The notes under the pieces were generated by a model. That model searched no databases. It had not been told where the DNA came from and worked only from the letters and a program-made list of their open reading frames with translations. Positions 8,650-16,199 of a stretch of 64,000 nt of DNA are shown piece after piece. The DNA is from Nitrosomonas communis. Lineage in GTDB: Bacteria; Pseudomonadota; Gammaproteobacteria; Burkholderiales; Nitrosomonadaceae. Position numbers and translations under genes: made by a program. Within the stretch, counting starts at the first letter, position 1, and every line of letters starts with the position of its first letter. Location of the stretch: the NCBI RefSeq assembly GCF_001007935.1, contig NZ_CP011451.1, positions 3,038,001 through 3,102,000 of the forward strand, in the 5' to 3' direction.

Positions 8650-9981
8650 ATGGCAAAGTTCAAGCAAAGTAAATTGGAGTTAATCCATCCGAATGCAGCG
8701 GGGATTGATATTGGCTCTGCGAGCCATTTTGTGGCGGTACCGCCGGATCGAGATAACAAGCCGGTAAGGGAATTCAAGAGTTTCACCGCAGACCTGAATG
8801 GTTTAGCGGACTGGTTAGAGGCCTGTGAAATTGACACTGTGGCAATGGAATCGACGGGGGTATACTGGATTCCACTGTATGAACTTTTGGAGTCGCGCGG
8901 GCTGACTGTGTATCTAGTAAATGCGCGGCACGTTAGAAATGTTTCTGGCCGGAAGTCGGATGTACTGGACTGCCAATGGTTACAGCAACTGATGAGCTTT
9001 GGGTTGTTGTCTGGCGCATTCCGTCCGAAAGATGAGATATGTGCACTACGAGCCATATCTCGTCAACGCGATATGCTGATCCGTTATCAGGCGCGACATG
9101 TGCAACATATGCAAAAGGCTCTGGCGCAAATGAACATACAATTGGCGAACGTGATTTCGGATATTGTGGGCGAAACCGGTCAAAAGATCGTTCGTGCCAT
9201 CATTACTGGTGAGAGAGATGGGCACATCCTGGCGAATCTCAAGAGCAATCGCATCCGGGCTGGCAAAGACGAGATTGAGAAATCGTTAGTCGGGAATTGG
9301 CGGGAAGAACACCTGTTTGCACTCAAGCAAGCGATGTCACTCTATGACGCCTACAGCGAACGACTCACCGAATGTGACCGGCAGCTTGAAACCATGCTGG
9401 CGGCACTTCAGGTGCACAAGGTAGAGATCTGCCAGAAGAAGCGCCGCTCCAATGTCAAGAACGCTCCCAAATTTGATTTGCGTGCCCATCTGATTGGCAT
9501 GTGTGGGGTTGATTTGACGCGAATTGACGGCATCGAAGTGATGACTGCGATGAAAGTCCTGAGTGAAGTGGGCGCTGACATGAGCAGGTTCAAGAGTGCG
9601 AAGCAGTTTGCCTCGTGGCTTGGGTTGTGTCCTGGAACAAAGATATCGGGCGGAAAAGTGCTATCGGGGGCAAGCAAGCGCACAGCGAACCGTGCGGCTC
9701 AGGCACTGCGCATGGCGGCAGTTTCATTGAAATCCAGCCAGTCTGCACTGGGTGCCTATTACAGAAGATTATGTGGCAGACTCGACAAGGCAAAGGCAAT
9801 CACAGCGACAGCACACAAACTGGCGCGCTTGATCTACACGATGCTAACGAAAGGAACCGAGTACGTCGATAAAGGGCAGGAGTACTATGAGGAGCGATAT
9901 CGTCAACGCGTGTTGCATCATCTGACTGTTCGCGCTCGGAAGCTGGGGTTTAATCTTACCCCTGTTCCTGAGGCTACTTAA
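8650..9981 (+). CDS. IS110-family transposase (DEDD recombinase), copy 1
   Basis: This 443-residue recombinase starts at ATG 8650, five bases after GGAGG, although the frame is open back to 8503. The N-terminal RuvC-like DEDD domain is visible ([59 protein letters not shown]). The C-terminal Tnp_20 domain carries the serine region ([36 protein letters not shown]). It differs from the copy at 45965-47296 by only a few residues, so duplication was recent. Both copies look intact. Confidence 0.92.
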   Translation: MAKFKQSKLELIHPNAAGIDIGSASHFVAVPPDRDNKPVREFKSFTADLNGLADWLEACEIDTVAMESTGVYWIPLYELLESRGLTVYLVNARHVRNVSGRKSDVLDCQWLQQLMSFGLLSGAFRPKDEICALRAISRQRDMLIRYQARHVQHMQKALAQMNIQLANVISDIVGETGQKIVRAIITGERDGHILANLKSNRIRAGKDEIEKSLVGNWREEHLFALKQAMSLYDAYSERLTECDRQLETMLAALQVHKVEICQKKRRSNVKNAPKFDLRAHLIGMCGVDLTRIDGIEVMTAMKVLSEVGADMSRFKSAKQFASWLGLCPGTKISGGKVLSGASKRTANRAAQALRMAAVSLKSSQSALGAYYRRLCGRLDKAKAITATAHKLARLIYTMLTKGTEYVDKGQEYYEERYRQRVLHHLTVRARKLGFNLTPVPEAT

Positions 9982-10047
9982 TATTTGCTGTAAAACCATT
10001 GTGTTACATTTGTTTCTTGAAAGAGGTGCCCTAAGGTAAGTTCGACT

Positions 10048-10202
10048 TAAGAATTATTACACCAAGGCTGGAAGAGCTTGAGAGATTGATATTAAGTGAG
10101 GATGTCTTCTCACGAATAATCATGAAACTCTTTTCTAAAACTTTTTATCATAAGGAATTCTAGTTCCTTTTGCTGCTTTTCTTGTGTCAAACCCACGTTA
10201 TT
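10048..10202 (+). repeat. Repeat family 3, internally deleted copy
   Basis: It shares accaaggctggaagagcttg and an end segment (about 10118-10202: aatcatgaaactctttt, ccttttgctgcttttcttg, acccacgtta) with the copies at 12908-13166 and, inverted, 14157-14452. The middle ~100 bp of those copies is absent. Its right edge runs into a half copy of MITE family 1. Confidence 0.6.
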
Positions 10203-10251
10203 TATACTGTCTGCGGCTCGGCTTCATGTCATTTTTGATTTGGAAATGGAA
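10198..10251 (-). repeat. MITE family 1, right half only
   Basis: The sequence from tatttatactgtctgcgg to the terminal ggaaatggaa, followed by TTA, matches the outer half of the 101-bp element in reverse orientation. The inner half is replaced by repeat family 3. Confidence 0.7.
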
Positions 10252-10261
10252 TTAGGCGTTA

Positions 10262-10361
10262 TTCTAATTCTCAATAGAAATAGTAATTTTAGGATTACAT
10301 AATATATTGTAATTAAATAATTTTATATAAAAATTATTGACTTTTTTATTCGGAATTGGAA
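10262..10361. repeat. AT-rich MITE-like element family 4, copy 1
   Basis: This 100-bp AT-rich element runs from TTCTAATTCTCAATAGAAA to TTTATTCGGAATTGGAA. The ends are imperfect inverted repeats, and it is flanked by TTA direct repeats (10259-10261 and 10362-10364). A relative lies at 37659-37759. Confidence 0.6.
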
Positions 10362-10380
10362 TTAGATTATGAGATCTGGT

Positions 10381-10530
10381 GGCAGACAAGATAATCATTT
10401 ATAGTGGCCTTGCCAGATTCTACTGGAAACTAAATACCTTTAAGTCAGTAGAAGAGTACTTGCTCTTGTAAGCTTCCAACATGCTGGAGGATCCTCCAGC
10501 CTGTCTGAGTAAATGATTATCTTGGCTGCC
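10381..10530. repeat. Inverted-repeat element family 2, full copy
   Basis: This 150-bp element starts GGCAGACAAGATAATCATTT and ends with the complement, AAATGATTATCTTGGCTGCC. An internal tgctggaggatcctccagc hairpin lies near 10481-10501. It has no coding capacity. The truncated relative is at 284-412. Confidence 0.7.
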
Positions 10531-10567
10531 ATGAAATACCACAATATAACGCTTAACAAGCAGTTAA

Positions 10568-10687
10568 ATCCATTTCCAAATCAAACATGACGTAAACGCG
10601 ATCCACAGATGAAAGTATAAAAATAATATGGCAAAGAGAAGTCAGCAAGGAGAAGTCACCAAAGCCAGGTCTGATCTAGAAATGGAA
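10568..10687 (+). repeat. MITE family 1 copy (120 bp)
   Basis: The ends ATCCATTTCCAAATCAAA and GATCTAGAAATGGAA are flanked by TAA on both sides (10565-10567, 10688-10690). The middle is about 19 bp longer than usual because of an extra agtcagcaaggagaag-type duplication. Confidence 0.8.
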
Positions 10688-10781
10688 TAAATCCTTGCTC
10701 ACGCTATTTGAGACTTTTGCAACATATCATTTTGCATAATTAACCCTAGCAGTAACGCAGTTTGTTATTCCCACTAATATC

Positions 10782-11513
10782 TTATTGAATCTCATTAGAA
10801 GGTCTAGCTGCTGATTGCTTCTCAGCGATCTGGACAGCGCGGTGTAACTGCCAGGCAAAGGAAGTTCTGCTGAAGGCCCAGAATGGGGAGAGAGGTAACC
10901 CCGCCTCTCTCAAGGCGTAAGCTGCATACTGATGACAGGTATGGAGAACATGGTACGAACGTTTTGCGGGATAAAACAAAGAAGTTCCAAAAGCAGTAAC
11001 AGAGTTAGGGTCCGCTATCGTAGTATCGAGGTGGTGGCGTAGCCGCTGGTAACCTTCTTCACTCAGGCGAAATATGAAAAGATCAGAAGGAGGCTGAGGC
11101 GTACGATTGGCCCACACTTGATCATACCAGCCAACTTCAACCACTCCTTCTGTTGGCCAAAAAAGCGCTCGCATCACCCCAGTCAGACCCCATCTTCCTT
11201 CTAAATACCAGGCTCGCTCGGCATAACCCCACTCCTCGAAACGCTGATTGCGAATGAAAGGTAAGAGATGGCCTAGGGAAGAAGGCAATTGAGGAAATTG
11301 ATGTTCTTCTTGGTGTGTACTATTTACTGTCATTTCCTCGCTTTGAGGGAAAGCAATCATTGCATGCCATGTATCAAGCGATACATAAACAGTTCGTGCA
11401 GCAGAATCGGGAGGGGGCGGCCATAAATTTTCAACAGGCAAGGCACAGGCCGTGAGCAGAACGCATGCACTTACTAAAAGGAACATCGTTGCATAACGAG
11501 TAAAATTTTTCAT
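10782..11513 (-). CDS. DUF2459 / TIGR02117 family lipoprotein
   Basis: From the ATG at 11513 this is a 243-residue protein with a lipoprotein signal (MKNFTRYATMFLLVSACVLL followed by TAC, cleavage before Cys). Family hallmarks of DUF2459 follow: TVYVSLDTWHAMIAFP near the start, EEWGYAERAWYLEG in the middle, and TCHQYAAYALREAGLPLSPF near the end. The family has no firm biochemical role. The Cys/His positions (DTWH, TCHQY) suggest a hydrolase-like fold, which is inference only. An ATG nine codons upstream is possible, but the signal peptide favours this one. No operon partner is present, and a MITE lies 94 bases beyond its stop. Confidence 0.75.
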   Translation of the reverse strand: MKNFTRYATMFLLVSACVLLTACALPVENLWPPPPDSAARTVYVSLDTWHAMIAFPQSEEMTVNSTHQEEHQFPQLPSSLGHLLPFIRNQRFEEWGYAERAWYLEGRWGLTGVMRALFWPTEGVVEVGWYDQVWANRTPQPPSDLFIFRLSEEGYQRLRHHLDTTIADPNSVTAFGTSLFYPAKRSYHVLHTCHQYAAYALREAGLPLSPFWAFSRTSFAWQLHRAVQIAEKQSAARPSNEIQ

Positions 11514-11705
11514 TGTTGTACAATCTGAGTCAAATTTCAATACAATAAAAAATGATTAAAAATAAGATAATTGTCCGCTATCATTGGAACTACTCTAAAT
11601 AATTCCATTGCATTTACTCTCTAGCTAGATTTGCATCTTGCCGTTTGATGCGAAGAACACGTATCTTGAATTAGCCATCAATCAACTTGAGGATTGCCAA
11701 ATATA

Positions 11706-12614
11706 ATGAACATACTCATTACTGGCGCAACAGGGTTTGTGGGCCGACACCTCGTACAGCGCCTCAAACAAGACCATCATACCATTAAGGTACTCAGCCG
11801 GAATGGGGTACGTGCAAGCCAGAAGCTGGGTGTACCAGCCTTTAGCTGGAACTATGCAAAAGAGGATGCGCCTGCTGAAGCATTAGAAAATATCCAGATC
11901 ATCATCCATCTGATGGGCGAGAATATAGGTAGTGGCCGCTGGACTAAAGAACGTAAGCGCGAAATGTATGATTCACGCATAGTAAGTGCTCGCAAGCTGG
12001 TAGCCGCAGCCCCTGCCAGTCTGGAATGCTTCGTCTGTGCCTCAGCTATCGGCATCTACCCAGGTGAAGGAGATGATGTTTATAATGAATCCTATGACGT
12101 ACCTGCCCAAGCAGGTTTTATGCAGACCATTTGCCGTGACTGGGAGGTGGAAGCCGCAAAAATCGAAAGCAAGGGTGTGCGTCGGGTTAGCATCCGGACG
12201 GGTATAGTATTGGGTGATGGCGGCATGCTGGATAAACTCCTGCCATTATTCAAAATAGGATTGGGTGGACCGGTCGGTGACGGGCGGCAATGGCTTCCAT
12301 GGATTCATATTGATGATCTGGTTTCGATATACAGCAACGCTGCACTGGATACGCGCTATCATGGCCCGATTAATGCCGTTTCACCCAATCCGGTTCGATA
12401 CGGCGAATTTGCAGCTGCACTTGGCAAGACGCTGCACCGGCCAGCGTTCTTTCCTACACCGGCTTTTGTACTAAAACTGGCATTAGGTGAAGCAGCTGCT
12501 CTTGCGCTGAACAGTTATTACATCGTCTCTACCAGACTACTGCAAGAATATAATTTCAGATTCAAATTTACTGATTTACCCGCAGCGCTGGAAGACTTAT
12601 TTGGCAAAAGGTGA
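11706..12614 (+). CDS. TIGR01777 family epimerase (YfcH-like SDR)
   Basis: This protein of about 302 residues belongs to the extended short-chain dehydrogenase group. The N-terminal NAD(P)-binding motif is MNILITGATGFVGRHLV, and later family blocks are HLMGENIGSGRWTKERK, FVCASAIGIYPGEGDD, VSIRTGIVLGDGGMLDKLLP, LPWIHIDDLVSIY and a C-terminal DUF1731-like segment ending LEDLFGKR. Homologues are annotated as epimerases or, doubtfully, cell-division inhibitors (SulA-like), and the substrate is unknown. I chose ATG 11706, since the TTG at 11694 lies only one base from GAGG. The gene is monocistronic. The following 560 bp contain only a repeat. Confidence 0.85.
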   Translation: MNILITGATGFVGRHLVQRLKQDHHTIKVLSRNGVRASQKLGVPAFSWNYAKEDAPAEALENIQIIIHLMGENIGSGRWTKERKREMYDSRIVSARKLVAAAPASLECFVCASAIGIYPGEGDDVYNESYDVPAQAGFMQTICRDWEVEAAKIESKGVRRVSIRTGIVLGDGGMLDKLLPLFKIGLGGPVGDGRQWLPWIHIDDLVSIYSNAALDTRYHGPINAVSPNPVRYGEFAAALGKTLHRPAFFPTPAFVLKLALGEAAALALNSYYIVSTRLLQEYNFRFKFTDLPAALEDLFGKR

Positions 12615-12907
12615 TGCTGGGTTGTGATAAATTGACGCGCTTGAAATAACAACACTACAGTCTGTTTTCTGGTTTATGTGACATCTGTGTCCAGATGGCA
12701 ATGTGCGTCTCTCACAAGCTTTGGCAGTTAGTCGACCAGTCTTATCCATTCTTTTTTGATGCAAACATTTTGGATAACCTACCCCATAACAATGTTTTTA
12801 CCGCGACCCTTCACGATGATTTACAAACAAGTGAAACTTCTAAGAGCGCTGTCTGAAAATTTACCGGCATGCAGTGAATAAAAGCTAAATAGCATGAGAT
12901 CGATATA

Positions 12908-13166
12908 ATAATCATTACACCACGGCTGGAAGAGCTTGAGGGAATTTGATATTATTTCTTGTCGTAGCTTCCCTCACCGTAACACTGTTTAGTGATAACT
13001 CCAACAAGCACTGCTCCCACTATATCTCAAACCCTTCAAAAAAATCGCCAATCGCACATTAAATCACCACTATAGTATCCATCGGAATCTAAATATTCCA
13101 TAAATCAATTCATCATAAGAAATTCCGATTCCTTTTATCACTTTTCTTATGTCGAACTCACGTTAC
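12908..13166 (+). repeat. Repeat family 3, long copy (left of usp gene)
   Basis: About 260 bp from attacaccacggctggaaga to gtcgaactcacgttac. It is homologous over most of its length to the inverted copy at 14157-14452, so the UspA gene is bracketed by inverted copies. It is also similar in its two ends to 10048-10202. The rest of the 12615-13178 gap shows nothing I can name. Confidence 0.6.
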
Positions 13167-13178
13167 AATAGAAAACTA

Positions 13179-14045
13179 TTAACCTCGTACCACCATGGTA
13201 TCACACTCCAGTAGATGCAATAGATTTTGAGCTGTACTTCCAATCATAGCTTTAAGCAATCCTTTGCGGCCTTGTGTACCAAGCACCACAAGGTCAACCT
13301 CCTCATGACGTACATAATCGCAGAGCAATACTTCCGGGTATCCTTTCTCAATCACACGATGAAGACGATTTATAACTGATGGTTCTAATGCCATTTCAGC
13401 AAGGAAGCTGTCACACTGATCGTTGGCGGTAGCTTTCCGCTTCTCGTTTACCATTGCGTCTCCTCCTAAACTAGCACCCTCATATGTGTGGAAGAGCGTT
13501 AGCTGTGCATCACTGAACCAGCGCACCGCAATCTCAAGAGCAGGTTGCGAAGCTGATGAGAAATCTGTTGCTATTACCACATGCCGATACGGCCCTCGAA
13601 CACGACGGCGCACGATCAACAATGGAATCGATAACTCTTTCAGCAGCTCATCTAGAGTGCTTCCAAATTGAGTACGGGCGACAGGTTCATCGCGTCCTAC
13701 GCCAGTGATCACTAAATTGCTATTTTCTCTGCTTGCAGCTTCAATTATGATTTTGTGGGGCACACCTTCAGCCATGTATATCTCAGCGTCAATGTTATCT
13801 TCCTTTAAGTCCCTGTTTAATCGACGTGATGCAATAGTCTGGTAATCCTCTGAACGGTGCCACGAAGGTAGCTCCTGCGTAATCTTCGTATAGCGAGCAG
13901 CATAAGCAGGATCAATTGCATGCACCACTCGTAATGTAGCTTCCCAAGATTTAGCTAGTTGCGCCGCACGGTCCAATGCACGGTCGCATCGACAGCTAAG
14001 GTCGGTAGCAAGCAGTAGGTTATGATCAACAGAATTATCTTCCAT
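13179..14045 (-). CDS. Tandem-domain universal stress protein (UspA family)
   Basis: This 288-residue cytoplasmic protein is built of two UspA domains (~8-145 and ~150-288). The first shows LLLATDLSCRCDRALDRAAQ and a VITGVGRDEP segment. The second shows HVVIATDFSSASQPALEIAV and the ATP-binding G-2x-G-9x-G(S/T)-like pattern LVVLGTQGRKGLLKAMIGST ending in NLL. Such proteins bind ATP or AMP and support stress survival. It is translated from ATG 14045 after an AAGGA-like site. The gene is flanked by inverted copies of repeat family 3, so gene and repeats may have moved together. Confidence 0.88.
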   Translation of the reverse strand: MEDNSVDHNLLLATDLSCRCDRALDRAAQLAKSWEATLRVVHAIDPAYAARYTKITQELPSWHRSEDYQTIASRRLNRDLKEDNIDAEIYMAEGVPHKIIIEAASRENSNLVITGVGRDEPVARTQFGSTLDELLKELSIPLLIVRRRVRGPYRHVVIATDFSSASQPALEIAVRWFSDAQLTLFHTYEGASLGGDAMVNEKRKATANDQCDSFLAEMALEPSVINRLHRVIEKGYPEVLLCDYVRHEEVDLVVLGTQGRKGLLKAMIGSTAQNLLHLLECDTMVVRG

Positions 14046-14156
14046 AAATTAATTCCTTAAAAATAGCTATCATATCTAACCAGTAAAACCAATTTAAGTA
14101 ATGAAGCATCAAATGTTTATAATTATGTTAATTTTTTCTTAATACTTAAGTTTCTT

Positions 14157-14452
14157 AATGTAGCGTGAGTTCAACATAAAAGAAACTGTAAAAGGAACCT
14201 AAATTCTTTGTGATGAAAGGATTTTGGAAAAGAGTTTCATCATTGAAATCAGAGGAATCAGATTCCGAGAAGATTATAATAATAATTTTTTGTACGATTG
14301 AAGGCTTTTGCAAAGGGTTTGTGATGTAATGAGAGTAGCGCTTGTTGGAATTATCGCTGAAACGACGTCGCGGCGAGGGACGCCGTCCGCGACAAGAAGC
14401 CCTTACTTAATATCAGTCTCCCTCCAGCTCTTCCAGCCGTGTTGTCGTGATC
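14157..14452 (-). repeat. Repeat family 3, inverted copy (right of usp gene)
   Basis: The reverse complement aligns with 12908-13166 (shared acacggctggaagagctgga, attccaacaagcgctactc, caaaccctt and gttgaactcacgctac). It carries an extra GC-rich hairpin near 14366-14393 (gtcgcgg and ccgcgac arms). Confidence 0.6.
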
Positions 14453-14477
14453 CTTATGTTATGTTGAATTGATTTTA

Positions 14478-14578
14478 TTCCATTTCCAAATCAAAAATAA
14501 CGCGAAGGCAAACCGCAGACAGTATAAAAAATACAGCAAGGTGAAGCCGACAAAGTCAGTTTTGATTTAGAAATAGAA
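14478..14578 (+). repeat. MITE family 1 copy (101 bp)
   Basis: Ends TTCCATTTCCAAATCAAA and TTTGATTTAGAAATAGAA. TTA duplications lie at 14475-14477 and 14579-14581. Located in the promoter region of the downstream antiporter gene. Confidence 0.85.
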
Positions 14579-14792
14579 TTAAATAAGCTATTAATTCTAT
14601 TTCAGCAATACCATTCCAGTTTGAGTATATAATTTAACGAATACCACCGAAGCTTATTTTTCTCCGATAAAACTCAGACGGTTTTGATCATTTTTTAAAT
14701 TCTGAAAAGTTATAGCGAGTGAAATTTCTCGAATTTACTTCATAATACTGTATTTTCATGTTTCATCAATTGATACCTACACAATTTATCGC

Positions 14793-16052
14793 ATGAGTGA
14801 TCCAACTTCTACTCAATTAATCGCCGCTGTGTTGTTTGCAATTGCAGTGATTCATACTTTCTCTACAAAATATTTTGAGCATTTAGCCCATATCCAGCCG
14901 CGTCATGCGGGTATTTGGCATCTGCTGGGAGAAGTCGAAGTAGTATTCGGTTTCTGGGCAATGGTTTTGATGCTTTTTATGTTTGCCATAAACGGCAAGC
15001 AGGAAGCCACTAGCTATCTCAACTCACGCGACTTTACTGAACCGTTATTTGTATTCGTGATCATGGTAATTGCAGGTACGCGTCCCATTCTTGAGTTCAC
15101 TGCATTTACCGTACGATGGACTGCACGCTATTTACCATTAAACCAGGGCATGGCCATGTATTTTCTGGTGTTAGCTTTGGTGCCACTAATGGGTTCATTT
15201 ATCACTGAACCCGCCGCAATGACGCTGGCGGCGCTGATGCTGCGTGACACGCTGTTCAGTAAGGAAATCTCTACTAAACTAAAATACGTCACAGTCGGTG
15301 TATTATTCGTAAATATCTCGATTGGCGGCACACTCACACCTTTTGCAGCTCCGCCAGTATTAATGGTAGCTGGCAAATGGAATTGGGATATTTGGTTCAT
15401 GATCTCTACTTTCGGCTGGAAGGCCGCGCTGGCAGTGGTTATCAATGCAGGATCAGCCATGCTGTTATTCCGGCATGAACTCAAACATATGGGTCAACAA
15501 GATAGCACCAATACATCCACAGTTCCGATATCTATGATTTTTGTTCATTTGGTGTTTCTGACAATAGTCGTCGTATTTGCTCACTATCCTGCTGTATTTA
15601 TAGGAGCATTTCTCTTTTTCCTGGGATTTGCAACGGCTTATCAACGGCACCAGAATCCGCTTATCTTACGTGAAGCATTACTGGTAGCCTTCTTCCTGGG
15701 TGGATTGGTAGTACTCGGTGGTCAGCAACAATGGTGGCTGCAACCCATCTTGATGAATATGGATGAGACAGCCGTATACTTTGGCGCTACCGCATTAACC
15801 GCGATTACAGACAATGCTGCACTCACTTACTTAGGGTCATTAGTCGAAGGTTTAAGCCAGGAATTCAAAGTAGCATTAGTAGCCGGCGCAGTAACAGGTG
15901 GCGGCTTGACCGTCATTGCTAATGCCCCAAACCCTGCTGGTATCGCTATTTTGCGTGGAAAATTTGAGGAAGGAACTATCCACCCGCTGGGACTCCTTAT
16001 TGCTGCACTACCCCCTACATTAGTAGCCGTACTCGCATTTCGTGTGCTGTGA
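14793..16052 (+). CDS. Putative Na+/H+ antiporter (Na_H_antiport_3 family)
   Basis: This 419-residue integral membrane protein has about 11-12 hydrophobic segments. The sequence matches the family of putative sodium/proton antiporters (PF07399): FSTKYFEHLAHIQPRHAGIW near the N-terminus, FVIMVIAGTRPILEF, EPAAMTLAALMLRD and a C-terminal half with TALTAITDNAALTYLGSLVE and GGGLTVIANAPNPAGIAILR. The two internally similar halves with a polar NAPNP/EPAAM pair are typical of ion-transporter folds. The direct role is inferred from family annotation. It is monocistronic and convergent with the metal-efflux operon. The start ATG has no strong ribosome binding site. Confidence 0.8.
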   Translation: MSDPTSTQLIAAVLFAIAVIHTFSTKYFEHLAHIQPRHAGIWHLLGEVEVVFGFWAMVLMLFMFAINGKQEATSYLNSRDFTEPLFVFVIMVIAGTRPILEFTAFTVRWTARYLPLNQGMAMYFLVLALVPLMGSFITEPAAMTLAALMLRDTLFSKEISTKLKYVTVGVLFVNISIGGTLTPFAAPPVLMVAGKWNWDIWFMISTFGWKAALAVVINAGSAMLLFRHELKHMGQQDSTNTSTVPISMIFVHLVFLTIVVVFAHYPAVFIGAFLFFLGFATAYQRHQNPLILREALLVAFFLGGLVVLGGQQQWWLQPILMNMDETAVYFGATALTAITDNAALTYLGSLVEGLSQEFKVALVAGAVTGGGLTVIANAPNPAGIAILRGKFEEGTIHPLGLLIAALPPTLVAVLAFRVL

Positions 16053-16061
16053 TCAACAGTG

Positions 16062-16122
16062 ACTCGTAGAACCTGGTATAAGATAAGATCACATAATCAA
16101 ACAACACCTAGATTCTACGAGT
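16062..16122. terminator. Inverted repeat between convergent genes
   Basis: ACTCGTAGAA (16062-16071) and TTCTACGAGT (16113-16122) are perfect complements around a ~41-nt loop. The position directly after the antiporter stop suggests a transcription-end structure. Confidence 0.45.
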
Positions 16123-16151
16123 GATACTTTATCCCTCGATTACATTGGTTT

Positions 16152-16176
16152 CCAACATTTTGGATGTTAGGCTTTT
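16152..16176 (+). terminator. Weak hairpin with T-run
   Basis: CCAACAT and ATGTTAGG pair with one bulge around TTTGG, followed by cttttcc. It lies in the 147-bp gap between the convergent antiporter and RND genes. Confidence 0.4.
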
Positions 16177-16199
16177 CCCGAGAAAGTAATCAGACTTTC

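Larger units (their letters stand above)
8393..10024 (+). mobile_element. IS110-family element, copy 1 (1,632 bp)
   Basis: The boundaries come from comparison with the second copy at 45922-47553. Identity begins at TTAGCGTAGTAATCC and ends at TGTTTCTTGAAAGA, and both copies are exactly 1,632 bp long. There are no classical terminal inverted repeats, as expected for IS110. The 257 bp before the transposase are non-coding, while only about 43 bp follow it. The element sits inside the right terminal repeat of the IS5 element. Confidence 0.85.
7065..10031 (+). mobile_element. IS5-family element, interrupted by IS110
   Basis: The left end GGGCACCTCTAAAAATTCA (7065) and the last 10 bases AGAGGTGCCC (10022-10031) are inverted repeats, flanked by a TAAG direct repeat (7061-7064 and 10032-10035). 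The length between them is due to an IS110 element at 8393-10024. Joining the bases on both sides of that insert restores a right end ending in atttttagaggtgccc, which matches the left repeat. The uninterrupted element would be about 1.34 kb, normal for IS5. Confidence 0.8.
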
